The notes below the pieces were generated by a model. It ran no database searches. It was not told where the DNA came from and was given only the letters and a program-made list of their open reading frames with translations. A stretch of 64,000 bases of DNA from Paraburkholderia madseniana (GTDB taxonomy: Bacteria > Pseudomonadota > Gammaproteobacteria > Burkholderiales > Burkholderiaceae), in assembly GCF_009690905.1 (NCBI RefSeq), contig NZ_VOSW01000025.1, forward strand, positions 1-64,000, read 5' to 3'. The position numbers and the translations under genes were made by a program. This document shows, piece by piece, positions 16,870-25,564 of the stretch (position 1 is its first letter; each line of letters starts with the position of its first letter).

Positions 16870-17191
16870 GATTTTTCCTTGGCCCGCCGGCCGCACTGCG
16901 TTTGATCGCCTGCGACGTGAAAGTGGGCATCCGGTTGAGCGCGCGGTCGATTTTCAGCAAATCGGGTTACGACGCGCGCCAAGCAAGGATCATGCGCTCA
17001 ATTGGCCGCCGTGTCTGTACGCTGTTGGACTGTCCGGCTGGCGGGCCGTTGGCGCGGCAGAGGTTGCCGGTCTTGCGCCAGACTTTAAGTGAGCATTAAG
17101 TGAATGCGATTAAGCTCTTCATGCTAAATGCGCGACGGCGGGCCGCATCTGGCGCATCCTCTGCTGCTCGCCCTCTATCTGAACGGCCACC
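16870..17191. other. 322-bp divergent promoter region
   Basis: It separates the small genes on the minus strand from the 41-residue peptide on the plus strand. It carries the second PmrA/QseB-like box (17084-17100). Open frames in it lack ribosome sites and I do not call them genes. Confidence 0.45.
17084..17100 (+). promoter_or_regulatory. Second PmrA/QseB-like box
   Basis: TTTAAG-TGAGC-ATTAAG matches the half-site-N5-half-site pattern; viewed differently, TTAAGTGA is repeated at 17085 and 17096, 11 bp apart. A third ATTAAG follows at 17109-17114. A TGCTAAAT at 17122-17129 could be the -10 region. The next gene on the plus strand is the 41-residue membrane peptide, 92 bp downstream. Confidence 0.5.
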
Positions 17192-17317
17192 ATGTCGACA
17201 CCCAGCCGCCTCAAAGGGCCCCTGATTCTCCTTCTCTCGCTTGTGCTGTTGTGCGCCGGTGTCGCCGTGCTGGTGGGCGTGTTCGGCTTGCTGGTCAAAT
17301 TGCTGGGCCTTGGCTAG
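17192..17317 (+). CDS. 41-residue hydrophobic peptide
   Basis: A 41-codon gene: a basic N-terminus (MSTPSRLKGP) followed by an almost continuous hydrophobic segment (about residues 10-40, Leu/Val/Gly-rich), so an inner-membrane peptide. An in-frame TGA at 17180 makes the ATG at 17192 the only reasonable start. No clear ribosome site is visible, which lowers confidence. A PmrA/QseB-like box lies upstream. No known family recognised. Confidence 0.5.
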   Translation: MSTPSRLKGPLILLLSLVLLCAGVAVLVGVFGLLVKLLGLG

Positions 17318-17351
17318 CAAGCCACCCGGTGGGCGCTGAAAGGCAGAAAAT

Positions 17352-18056
17352 CTAGGCGCCCCCTACCGTCCCGCCGCTCAGAAGCATATCGACGTCGATA
17401 TCAGCCAGCTCCCCAATCCTCTCGATGGTCACATCCGCGGGCGGATTGCTGGAAATCTCCTTGGGATCGAATGCGTAGTGCCCTTGGCGAGGGAAAACCG
17501 TAGTCAGCGTCTCTCCCCAGGCCTTCTTCATGGCGGTCAGAATCCGCAATTTGTCGTCCACCATCACATAGTGCCGGGCTGGATAGCACTCCATCACCTG
17601 ATCGAGCATCTGTTCCTTATGGATGTAGATCAAAACCCGTCCCCCCACCTCTTCCCATAGGCCCGAACGGGAAATCTTGCGCGGCTGGAACACCACATCG
17701 CCGTCGGACAAAATCACCGCAGGCCCCCACTGCGACACATGTTTGATCGCATCCAATGCCCCCGGATACAGCCGGTTCGCAAACGGATAATCGATCAGAA
17801 ACGCCGACATCAACAACAGGCGTGTGTCCCGAGGGTTCTCCAGCCGATACCGTTGCAACGCGCCGAGGTAATCGGCGTAGCCAAGCTCCGCCCGCAGACC
17901 TTCGAAAATTTCCCAGTACCGCGCACAGTTCTGCTCGCCGAACTCCCGTTTCATCTGCGCGCGTAAATCCGCCAGCACATGATCGTTGTCCAGCAACGTG
18001 TTATCGCAATCGAATAGAAAGACGACGTCGTGAGGCGTGGCATTAGAGGCTTGCAT
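17352..18056 (-). CDS. HAD family hydrolase
   Basis: A 234-residue HAD-superfamily phosphatase. Motif I is FDCDNTLLDND (about residues 14-24, nucleophile Asp15 and general acid Asp17), motif II is VILSDGD (about 113-119) and motif IV is YVMVDDK (about 167-173). It sits 15 bp after the 6-phosphogluconate dehydrogenase stop, on the same strand, with a GGGGAG ribosome site, so the two are co-transcribed. A phosphosugar phosphatase role is plausible from that context but cannot be read from the motifs. Confidence 0.85.
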   Translation of the reverse strand: MQASNATPHDVVFLFDCDNTLLDNDHVLADLRAQMKREFGEQNCARYWEIFEGLRAELGYADYLGALQRYRLENPRDTRLLLMSAFLIDYPFANRLYPGALDAIKHVSQWGPAVILSDGDVVFQPRKISRSGLWEEVGGRVLIYIHKEQMLDQVMECYPARHYVMVDDKLRILTAMKKAWGETLTTVFPRQGHYAFDPKEISSNPPADVTIERIGELADIDVDMLLSGGTVGGA

Positions 18057-18071
18057 TGCGGCTCCCCGGAA

Positions 18072-19109
18072 TTAGCTCTTGTGTCCATCGGCCGGCGTGG
18101 CCGCTTTCTCGACGTGACCGCCGAAGTCGTGCCGCATGGCCGACAACACCCGGTTCGCAAAATCCGCGTCGCCCCGCGAACTGAAACGCGCGAATAGCGC
18201 CGCGCTCAGCACCGGCGTCGGCACGCCTTCGTCGATCGCTGCCGCCACCGTCCAGCGCCCTTCGCCCGAATCCGATACGCGCCCTGCGTAGCTTTGCAGA
18301 TCGGCGTCGCTGACAAGCGATCCTGCTATCAGGTCCAGCAGCCACGAACCGATCACGCTGCCGCGCCGCCATACCTCGGTGACCTCGGCGAGATTCAGTT
18401 CGTATTGGTAAAGCTCGGGACGGCGCAGCGGCGATGTTTCTGCATCGGCTTCGCGCGCGTGTTTGCCGGCATCGGCGTGACGCAGAATGTTCAGGCCTTC
18501 GGCATACGCGGCCATCATGCCGTATTCGATGCCGTTGTGGACCATCTTCACGAAGTGCCCGGCGCCCTGCGGACCGCAATGCAGGAAGCCCTGATCGGCC
18601 GTGCTGCTGCCGGCTGCGCGCCCCGGCGTGGCAGGCGCTGCGCCCGCACCCGGAGCAAGCGTCGAGAAAATCGGTTCGAGCCGTTTCACGACTTCAGTCT
18701 CGCCGCCGATCATCAGACAGTAGCCGCGCTCACGTCCCGCGACGCCGCCGCTCGTGCCGACGTCCACATAGTGAAGCCCGCGCTGTGCGAGTTCGGCGCT
18801 ACGGCGTATGTCGTCGTGGTAATAGGAGTTGCCGCCGTCGATCACAATGTCGCCGGGCTCCAGCAAGGGCACGAGGTTCTCGAGCGTCCTGTCGACCACC
18901 GCCGCGGGCACCATCAGCCACACTGCGCGCGGTTTTTGCAGTTGCGCGACCAGGTCTTCCAGCGATGCGGCACCCGCGACGCCGTCCTGTTTCAGTTTTT
19001 CCACCGCCGCCGGTTGGACGTCGTAAGCGATGCATTGCTGACCGCCCTTCGTCAGGCGCCGCACCATGTCCGCGCCCATGCGTCCCAATCCAATCATGCC
19101 TAGTTGCAT
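18072..19109 (-). CDS. gnd: 6-phosphogluconate dehydrogenase, NAD-type (GntZ/YqeC-like)
   Basis: A 345-residue decarboxylating dehydrogenase of the short form. The Rossmann motif GLGRMGADM is at residues 7-15, IDGGNSYYHDD at about 92-102, and the catalytic block GAGHFVKMVHNGIEYGMM at about 184-201 (Lys-x-x-x-Asn). Known: the short class (about 300-350 residues) tends to use NAD rather than NADP, unlike the 470-residue class. It oxidises 6-phosphogluconate to ribulose 5-phosphate. The start at 19109 is preceded by GGAGCGAG and gives the canonical MQLGMIGLGRMG opening. Co-transcribed with the HAD hydrolase. Confidence 0.92.
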   Translation of the reverse strand: MQLGMIGLGRMGADMVRRLTKGGQQCIAYDVQPAAVEKLKQDGVAGAASLEDLVAQLQKPRAVWLMVPAAVVDRTLENLVPLLEPGDIVIDGGNSYYHDDIRRSAELAQRGLHYVDVGTSGGVAGRERGYCLMIGGETEVVKRLEPIFSTLAPGAGAAPATPGRAAGSSTADQGFLHCGPQGAGHFVKMVHNGIEYGMMAAYAEGLNILRHADAGKHAREADAETSPLRRPELYQYELNLAEVTEVWRRGSVIGSWLLDLIAGSLVSDADLQSYAGRVSDSGEGRWTVAAAIDEGVPTPVLSAALFARFSSRGDADFANRVLSAMRHDFGGHVEKAATPADGHKS

Positions 19110-19510
19110 ATCTCGCTCCGGAAAGTGTCTCGTTGCGCTGCTCGATCTGGCTCGGTGTGCTGCGGCCATGCCGCGCGCTTCGCAGGCGGCAAGTGGCTCT
19201 CCTAACTGTAGTTGCGTTTCGTGTGATCCGACGGACACACGGTAGCCGCCTCGCACCGTCCATGCAGTGAATCGGGCATCCCCGTCTGCATCGAACGACG
19301 ATACGCTTCTTTGCTGAGGTTTTGCGCAGTCAGAAGTTCCGGACGTGCTTCGGTATGCGCTGCAGTCAGGACGTAGGCTTCGATTTAGCTAACTGCCTTC
19401 TTACACTTCTGGCACGCGATAGAGCGGGACGCTTTCGCCGGCGACACCGCATGTGGGCAATGGGATCGGTTTGGGCGCACGAGGGGCGCGCCACGTGTGA
19501 ACTGCGCGCC
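19110..19510. other. 401-bp intergenic region
   Basis: It lies between the MFS stop and the gnd start, both on the minus strand, and should hold the gnd promoter. I see no gene, strong terminator or clear operator in it. Confidence 0.4.
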
Positions 19511-20833
19511 CTATTGCCGGCGCGCCTGGACCTTCTCGTATTGCTGGAGCGCGAAACGCCGCACCGCACGCCACATGAGCGGATAACGATAGCCCGGCAC
19601 GGCAAACAGCACCAGCGCACAAAGCGCCAGCAATCCGCAGAACAGGAAGGTGCCGCGATAGCTGAAAGCCTGGACCAGCAAACCCGACAACACGCCGGAG
19701 AGAATCGAGCCGACCCGCGCAGCGTTGAAGAACAACGCCGTTGCGCGGCCCGGTGCATGCGGCATCAGATCCTGCACGTAGACCATGCCGAGGCACGAAG
19801 TCACCGCGACCACGAACGCATTGAGTATCTGCATCGGAATCAGCACATGGACAGTCCCCGCCATCGACATCGCGACGAAATACAGCGCGTGAACCGCTGC
19901 GCAGGCGGCCAGCCAGTTCGGCTTGTGCAGCGTCGACGACTTCGCGCCGAGCGCGAGCATCATCGGAATTTCCGTCAAGGCGCCGAGCCCGAGCATCACC
20001 GACACGTCGAGATGCGTGCCGTTCAGGCCGTGCACGATGTAGAGCGGCAGCACGATCATGGTGGCGTTCGCGGCGAGACCCAGCAAGGTGAGCGCGGCCA
20101 CGGCACGGCGGATGTCGTTCTGCGAGGCGACGCCCGGCAAGTCCTCGTGCGCCTCTTCGCCGGGTGCGGTCAGCGGCGGCACGGTGATCGAGGCCGACGG
20201 CTCCGAGGCCGTGTCTTCCACCGTGTGATCGCCCAGATGGCCTTGCGGCTCCCGCATGCGCCAGACGATGGTCGCGCAGGCCGCGAAACTGGCCGCGGCG
20301 AACAGGAAGAGCCCATAGAAACCGGCGCCGGCGAGCACCAGTGCGCCTACCGACGGCCCGAACACCCACGCCGCCGAGAGGATGGTCCGCAAGGTGGCGC
20401 TGGCGAATGCGCGCTCCGCGGGGTCCGGCACCGGCAGTGCCGCGCGGCTAAACGAGAACACCATCGAGATGGCCGAGCCGCCCGCACCGATGAACACAAT
20501 GCCGACCGCCAGCAGCAGCCGGTAGTCACGCACTACGCATAGACAGAGATAACCGAGAGCGGCGGCCACCAGTGCCGCCAGCAGCAACGGCCGATGCCGT
20601 CCGCTCGCGTCGCTCCAGCGGCCGGCGAAGGTGCTGGCGAGCACCCCGCTGGCAGCGATCAGCGTCATGAAGATGCCGAGCCTGAGCGGCGTCATGCCGG
20701 CGCGCTCTACGCCGAACAGCGACAGATACGGAGCGGTGAACGACATCGCCACACCAAGCATGAGGGTGGCGGCGGCCAGCGGCTTGAAGCCAGGGATGTG
20801 CAGCAGGTCGAAAAAACGGGAGGTTTTCAACAC
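19511..20833 (-). CDS. MFS transporter, sugar efflux (SetA/SetB-like)
   Basis: A 440-residue protein with twelve predicted membrane segments and a long cytoplasmic loop (about 195-235) between halves. The first loop motif FAGRWSDASGRHRPLL (about 69-84) is the MFS signature. The overall pattern fits the sugar-efflux SET family, which exports sugars or analogues. Start is GTG at 20833 with no clear ribosome site; a Met at residue 25 is an alternative but would cut the first helix. Stands between gnd and a DUF2628 gene, so a sugar-phosphate-stress role is possible. Confidence 0.78.
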   Translation of the reverse strand: MLKTSRFFDLLHIPGFKPLAAATLMLGVAMSFTAPYLSLFGVERAGMTPLRLGIFMTLIAASGVLASTFAGRWSDASGRHRPLLLAALVAAALGYLCLCVVRDYRLLLAVGIVFIGAGGSAISMVFSFSRAALPVPDPAERAFASATLRTILSAAWVFGPSVGALVLAGAGFYGLFLFAAASFAACATIVWRMREPQGHLGDHTVEDTASEPSASITVPPLTAPGEEAHEDLPGVASQNDIRRAVAALTLLGLAANATMIVLPLYIVHGLNGTHLDVSVMLGLGALTEIPMMLALGAKSSTLHKPNWLAACAAVHALYFVAMSMAGTVHVLIPMQILNAFVVAVTSCLGMVYVQDLMPHAPGRATALFFNAARVGSILSGVLSGLLVQAFSYRGTFLFCGLLALCALVLFAVPGYRYPLMWRAVRRFALQQYEKVQARRQ

Positions 20834-20961
20834 GGGTGGCGGTGGGTCAGGGAAAGCGAGTCTGCGACGCGCGATGCGCGGCGCAGACTTCGTGGCCGGA
20901 ACGAACGGGGCATTATCGGCCTGGCTTGCCGACGCGTAAACCTGCGCCCTCGCATCCCAAT

Positions 20962-21324
20962 TCAGGGGATCTGCTCAGGGGGACGTGCGTGAGTGGCTTG
21001 AGCCTCAGCACTATCCGCGCCCGCCGGACGCACGACGACGTATCCGCGCTGCTCGAGCGTCCAACGGTGCCACTGGTTGCCATAAACGCCGCACGCAACG
21101 CCGAACAGCACCGACAGTACCAGCCCGATCGTGCCGATCGTTTCACCCCACAAGCCCGAGAAAAACAGCAACGTGTTGACCGCCAGCATGATGAAAGTGG
21201 CAAACCACATTCTCTTCGACATGGCCCAGACGAAGCCCAATAGCAACGCGCCCCAACTGAAACCGGTGGCGACCGCGACCGTTTCATCCTTGCCGGGGTG
21301 CCGAAGGTAGATCTTTTCTGCCAT
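20962..21324 (-). CDS. DUF2628 membrane protein
   Basis: A 120-residue protein with a short soluble start (MAEKIYLRHPGKDE), two to three membrane segments (about 22-36, 41-57, 62-80) and a conserved-looking YGNQWHRWTLEQRGY tail typical of DUF2628. A GAAAGGAC ribosome site precedes the ATG. Function is unknown for the family. It is the gene upstream of the MFS transporter on the same strand. Confidence 0.75.
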   Translation of the reverse strand: MAEKIYLRHPGKDETVAVATGFSWGALLLGFVWAMSKRMWFATFIMLAVNTLLFFSGLWGETIGTIGLVLSVLFGVACGVYGNQWHRWTLEQRGYVVVRPAGADSAEAQATHARPPEQIP

Positions 21325-21680
21325 GTCCTTTCCTGAACGCGATGGTGCCTCGAGGGCGAATCATGACGTTTAACATGTCACGTTGACAAGAATATGCGTT
21401 TGTGTGAATACAGGCACTGGCTGAGGAACAACACGTTGGCGTTGAGGACTTTTTCCAGAACCCTGCAGGCCAGGATGCTTTGGCGCTGGCGGTAACGCAA
21501 TGCGCGAGGTAGCAGGTTTTGTGCTTCGGCTGGCATTGTGGGTTTGCCTGCGCACAGGCAACTGCCACCCGCGCTGACGATCCTGACCATAGCTGCTACT
21601 CTTACAAAAATCGACGGGCAGCGAGACTCCGCGACAGTGGAAAGCCCTGCCGGCACAGGTAAAAAAGCACCGGAGCACTC
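21325..21680. other. 356-bp divergent intergenic region
   Basis: It separates DUF2628 (minus) from the thioredoxin-like gene (plus) and presumably carries both promoters. I see no gene or recognised site. A minus-strand open frame through it has no ribosome site. Confidence 0.4.
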
Positions 21681-22001
21681 ATGGCAACCCGAACAGCCTA
21701 TTCCCCCAAAGCGCCCGCACGAGCCGAAGTCGACGCCTTCCCTGGCGTCACGGTCATAGAATTCGGCACGGACTGGTGCGGCTACTGCCAGGGCGCACAG
21801 GCATCGATCGCAAAAGCTTTCGAGCCGCATGCCGGCATCAGACATCTGAAAATCGAAGACGGCCCCGGCCGCCCGCTGGGCCGGTCCTTCAAGGTGAAAC
21901 TCTGGCCCACGCTGATCTTCATGCGCGACGGCGCCGAAGTCGCACGCATTGTGCGCCCGGCTAACGCCACCGAGATAGCCGAGGCTTTCGCGTCGGTCTG
22001 A
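21681..22001 (+). CDS. Thioredoxin-family protein
   Basis: A 106-residue thioredoxin fold with active site WCGYC (Cys33 and Cys36) and the cis-proline region KLWPTLIF (about 74-81). No signal peptide, so cytoplasmic. The active-site dipeptide Gly-Tyr differs from the Gly-Pro of classical thioredoxin, which usually means a different redox potential or partner. It lies 41 bp upstream of the class I aldolase gene and is likely in the same transcript. Confidence 0.88.
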   Translation: MATRTAYSPKAPARAEVDAFPGVTVIEFGTDWCGYCQGAQASIAKAFEPHAGIRHLKIEDGPGRPLGRSFKVKLWPTLIFMRDGAEVARIVRPANATEIAEAFASV

Positions 22002-22042
22002 CAAGACTTCATCCGCTAACCGGATTACTGGGAGCACACTTC

Positions 22043-23062
22043 ATGGACACCCGTAGCGAGCTGCAAGCCACCGTCGATGCGATGGCCCAACCCGGCAAAG
22101 GTCTTCTCGCCGCCGACGAAAGCGGCCCGACCATTGCCAAACGCTTCAAGACGATCGGTCTCGAATCCAGCGAGGAAAACCGCCGCGCCTATCGCAATCT
22201 GCTGCTGACCACGCCGGGGCTCGGCGAATTCGTGAGCGGCGTGATCCTTTACGAAGAAACACTCGGGCAGAAAGCGGACGACGGTACGCCTTTTCCGCAA
22301 CTCTCCGCGAGGAACGGCATCGTGCCCGGCATCAAGGTGGACCTCGGCAAGATTCCGCTCGCACTCGCCCCGGGTGACGAAATCACCGAAGGCCTTGACG
22401 GCCTGGCCAGGCGTTTCGTCGATTACAAGCGCCAAGGCGCGCGCTTTGCGAAATGGCGCGCGGTCTACAACATCACGGCTAGCTTGCCGAGCCGCCTCGC
22501 CATCGAAGCGAATGCCGACTCCCTTGCGCGCTACGCGGCGATCTCGCAGGAAGCGGGCATCGTGCCGATCGTCGAACCGGAGGTACTGATGGACGGCGAT
22601 CACACCATCGGACGCAGCGCGGAAGTGACCGAGGCCGTGTTGCACGAAGTCTTTAACGCACTGCACCGGCATCGCGTGGTGCTCGAACACATTCTGCTGA
22701 AGCCGAGCATGGTGCTGGCGGGCTCTGAGCACGCTCAGCAATCGTCGACCTCGGACATCGCGGCGCACACGGTGCGGATACTGAAGCGCACGGTGCCGTC
22801 GGCGGTGCCAGGGATCGTGTTCCTGTCCGGCGGGCAAACGCCGGAAGAGGCAACGGCCAATCTCGATGCAATGAATCGCCTCGGGCCGCTGCCGTGGAAT
22901 CTGAGTTTCTCGTATGGCCGCGCGTTGCAGGAACCGCCGCTGCAAGCATGGAAAGGACAAGCGAGCAACGTCAAGGAAGCCCAGCAGGCACTGCTCAAGC
23001 GCGCCCGCTTGAACAGCGCGGCGGCGCTCGGCAAGTACGACGCTTCGCAGGAAAAGAGCTAG
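22043..23062 (+). CDS. Class I fructose-bisphosphate aldolase
   Basis: A 339-residue aldolase of the eukaryote-like class I family. Visible: GLLAADESGPTIAKRF (about 20-35), KWRAVYNI (about 142-149), and the Schiff-base lysine in ILLKPSMV (about 218-225). It cleaves fructose 1,6-bisphosphate reversibly without a metal. Burkholderiaceae normally carry a class II (metal) aldolase as well, so this is likely a second enzyme for particular conditions. A GGGAG ribosome site precedes the ATG. The thioredoxin gene upstream may be co-transcribed; the sensor kinase downstream is convergent. Confidence 0.93.
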   Translation: MDTRSELQATVDAMAQPGKGLLAADESGPTIAKRFKTIGLESSEENRRAYRNLLLTTPGLGEFVSGVILYEETLGQKADDGTPFPQLSARNGIVPGIKVDLGKIPLALAPGDEITEGLDGLARRFVDYKRQGARFAKWRAVYNITASLPSRLAIEANADSLARYAAISQEAGIVPIVEPEVLMDGDHTIGRSAEVTEAVLHEVFNALHRHRVVLEHILLKPSMVLAGSEHAQQSSTSDIAAHTVRILKRTVPSAVPGIVFLSGGQTPEEATANLDAMNRLGPLPWNLSFSYGRALQEPPLQAWKGQASNVKEAQQALLKRARLNSAAALGKYDASQEKS

Positions 23063-23107
23063 TCCCACGGCGAGCCGTCCACGCGTGCCGCGCTTGCCAA
23101 GGCGGCC

Positions 23108-25276
23108 TTACGGTTCGCAAACAACCAGCGCGTGCAGCTCGTCGATATTGAAGGGTTTGGCGAGTATCGCTACGCCGAGCCGGCGCGCCCGTTCGAGCTC
23201 GTCGGCGTAGCCGGTCATCAGCGCGATCTTCTGCGCCGGCCACGCGCTGCGTACTTTCTCCGCAAGGTCGATGCCGTTTAGCTTGCCAGGCATCTGAATG
23301 TCGGACAGCACGAGTTCGAACTTCGCGCCACCGCTCAGCGCGTCGAGCGCCAGGTCGGCGGTCGGCTCATGCCGCACTTCGCAGCCGAAGGTTTCCAGCA
23401 CGGCGGCTACGCCCGCCGCCACCTCTTCGTTGTCTTCGACCAGCAATACGACGCCCATTGGAGCCGGTGCCGGCTGTTGCGCAGTTTCTACATCGGGCAC
23501 TACCGCCTTCTGCCGATCGCGATAGCGCGGCAAATACAGTCTGACCGTTGTGCCACTGCCCGGCACGCTGTCGATTTTGGCCGTGCCGCCGGCCTGTTCA
23601 CACATGGCAAGGACCTGGGCGAGGCCGAGGCCGGAGCCCGAGCCGCGCAGCTTGGTGGTGAACAGCGGCTCGAACGCGCGACGGGCGACGCCTTCGGGCA
23701 TCCCTTCGCCGTCGTCGGAACAGGCAATCAGCACGTATTCGCCGTCGGGCAGCAAGGTGTCGCTGCCCACCAGACGGTTGTTCTGGCAACGGATCACGAA
23801 GCGGCCACCGCGCGGCATCGCATCGCGCGCGTTGACCGCCAGATTCATGATCGCGAATTCGAGGTCGGTCGGGTCGGCCAGCACCTGCCAGACGTTGTCG
23901 ACCATGTTCAAGGCCATTTCGATGTTGTCGCCGAGCGCCGCGTCGATGAGTGGCGCGGCGCTCGGCAACCATGTGGCGAGGTTGACCGGTTCCTGCTTGA
24001 GCGGCTGTTTTTTCGCCACGCTCAGGAGCCGCCGCGTCAGCGATCCCGCCGTGGCGGTGGCGCGCTCGACGGCCTGCACCTCTTTTTCCAGGTTGTTATA
24101 GCGCTTCAAGCGCGCGAGTTCGGTGTTGGCCGATACGACCATCAGCAGATTGTTGAAATCGTGCGCGACATTGGCGACGAGATTGCTGAGCGCACCCATG
24201 CGCTGCAATTGCCGGCTCGACGCCTCGGCAGAAAGACGCATCGCCACTTCGCCTTGCCAGCGCTCCCACGCGCGGCGCTCGCCGGCAAGCTGGCGCAATG
24301 AGAAAAACACCAGCAGCCAGATCGCCACGCAAGGCACGGCCGTGATCGCCGCGATCGCCATGAAATGCTCGCGCCACGCGGCGTCGATCGAGCCCGCTTC
24401 ATACGCGCTCATCACATAGAGCGGGTAGTCGCCGACGCGGCGAAACGCCAGCAGCCGTTCAACGCCATCGACCGTTGACGTCAGACGGATATGGCCGAAT
24501 AACTGTTTGTCGCGCAATGCCGCGATGAACGCGCTTTGCTGGGTAGGCTTGGCGCCGCTCGGCCACGCCGGATAACGCACCAGCAAGCTGCCGTCCTGAC
24601 GGTACAGACCTAGCGAGAGCGACGTATCGCCATTCGTCAGTTCACGGTAGAAGCGCGAAAAGTAGTCGGTGCGCAACGCCACAGACACCACGCCCAGGAA
24701 TTGCCCATTCTCGCCCGAGCGGCCGGTCGCAGTGTTGAACACATTGGTTTGCGACAGCGGCCCGAATAAGGGTAGTGAGAAATAGGGTTGCGGCCGCATC
24801 GCCTTGGCGGCAGTGAAGTCTTCACGTTGACTATTCGACATGACCGGCGCCGGATAAGCGCGACTCGACACCAGCAGTTTTCCATCCGCACCGAGCAGGT
24901 AAATCGATGCGACCTGCGGAAAGTCACCGCCGATTTGCCGCAGACGGTCGTGCAAGCCGGCTTCCTGCGCGCGAATCTGCGCGTCATTGTCGTTGCCGAG
25001 CAGGTCGACGATACGCGAGGCCATCTGCTGGTCGAGGTCCAGCACCTTGACGGCCTCTTCCTCGGTGACGCGCGCGAGCCGGTCGATCATGTCGTTCGAA
25101 TCGGCAATCCGGCGCTGGTAATCGAAATACCCGTAACCCGCGAGGCAGGCCAAAGGAAACACAATCGAAACCGCGAGCACGATCAGAAGCACGCGCCGCG
25201 TCACCGCGAAATTACGCGACGGCATGGGGAAATCGACTGCAACACGTTCGGCACGTTGCACGGTCACGATCTCCAT
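23108..25276 (-). CDS. Hybrid sensor histidine kinase
   Basis: About 722 residues: a membrane segment near residues 27-47, a periplasmic Cache-like sensor (about 50-295), a second membrane segment (about 300-320), a dimerisation helix with phospho-acceptor His372 in NVAHDFNNLL, the ATPase domain (NLAVNARDAMP N-box; GSGSGLGLAQ), and a C-terminal receiver with Asp659 in LSDIQMPG and AKPF. The His-Asp-Phe-Asn-Asn H-box marks a distinct HK subfamily. It autophosphorylates and passes phosphate to its own receiver; no output gene is adjacent. Start is uncertain: 25276, 25225 and 25378 are all possible and none has a good ribosome site. Confidence 0.85.
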   Translation of the reverse strand: MEIVTVQRAERVAVDFPMPSRNFAVTRRVLLIVLAVSIVFPLACLAGYGYFDYQRRIADSNDMIDRLARVTEEEAVKVLDLDQQMASRIVDLLGNDNDAQIRAQEAGLHDRLRQIGGDFPQVASIYLLGADGKLLVSSRAYPAPVMSNSQREDFTAAKAMRPQPYFSLPLFGPLSQTNVFNTATGRSGENGQFLGVVSVALRTDYFSRFYRELTNGDTSLSLGLYRQDGSLLVRYPAWPSGAKPTQQSAFIAALRDKQLFGHIRLTSTVDGVERLLAFRRVGDYPLYVMSAYEAGSIDAAWREHFMAIAAITAVPCVAIWLLVFFSLRQLAGERRAWERWQGEVAMRLSAEASSRQLQRMGALSNLVANVAHDFNNLLMVVSANTELARLKRYNNLEKEVQAVERATATAGSLTRRLLSVAKKQPLKQEPVNLATWLPSAAPLIDAALGDNIEMALNMVDNVWQVLADPTDLEFAIMNLAVNARDAMPRGGRFVIRCQNNRLVGSDTLLPDGEYVLIACSDDGEGMPEGVARRAFEPLFTTKLRGSGSGLGLAQVLAMCEQAGGTAKIDSVPGSGTTVRLYLPRYRDRQKAVVPDVETAQQPAPAPMGVVLLVEDNEEVAAGVAAVLETFGCEVRHEPTADLALDALSGGAKFELVLSDIQMPGKLNGIDLAEKVRSAWPAQKIALMTGYADELERARRLGVAILAKPFNIDELHALVVCEP

Positions 25277-25564
25277 GAAAGATGAGTACGGGTCGGGGTG
25301 GTCGTGCACGACGCGCCCCGCGTTGTCCGTGCGCTTTTTCCGCTCCCCGGAATTTACCGCACTTCCGCCGTTCTCCATAGCGTGGCTCGTGACGGAAACG
25401 ACGCACGTGTGGCGGCCGTTAGTCGGGCACACGCATTGCGCACGTAGGGCGTCCACTGATAGGCCGTTCACCGCGTGTTGCAGCGCGGTGAAGAACACTC
25501 AGGCGAGTTGGTTCCGGGTAGGTCCCATTTAGTCAGACGTAACGGGTCATGTGAACCGCACTCG

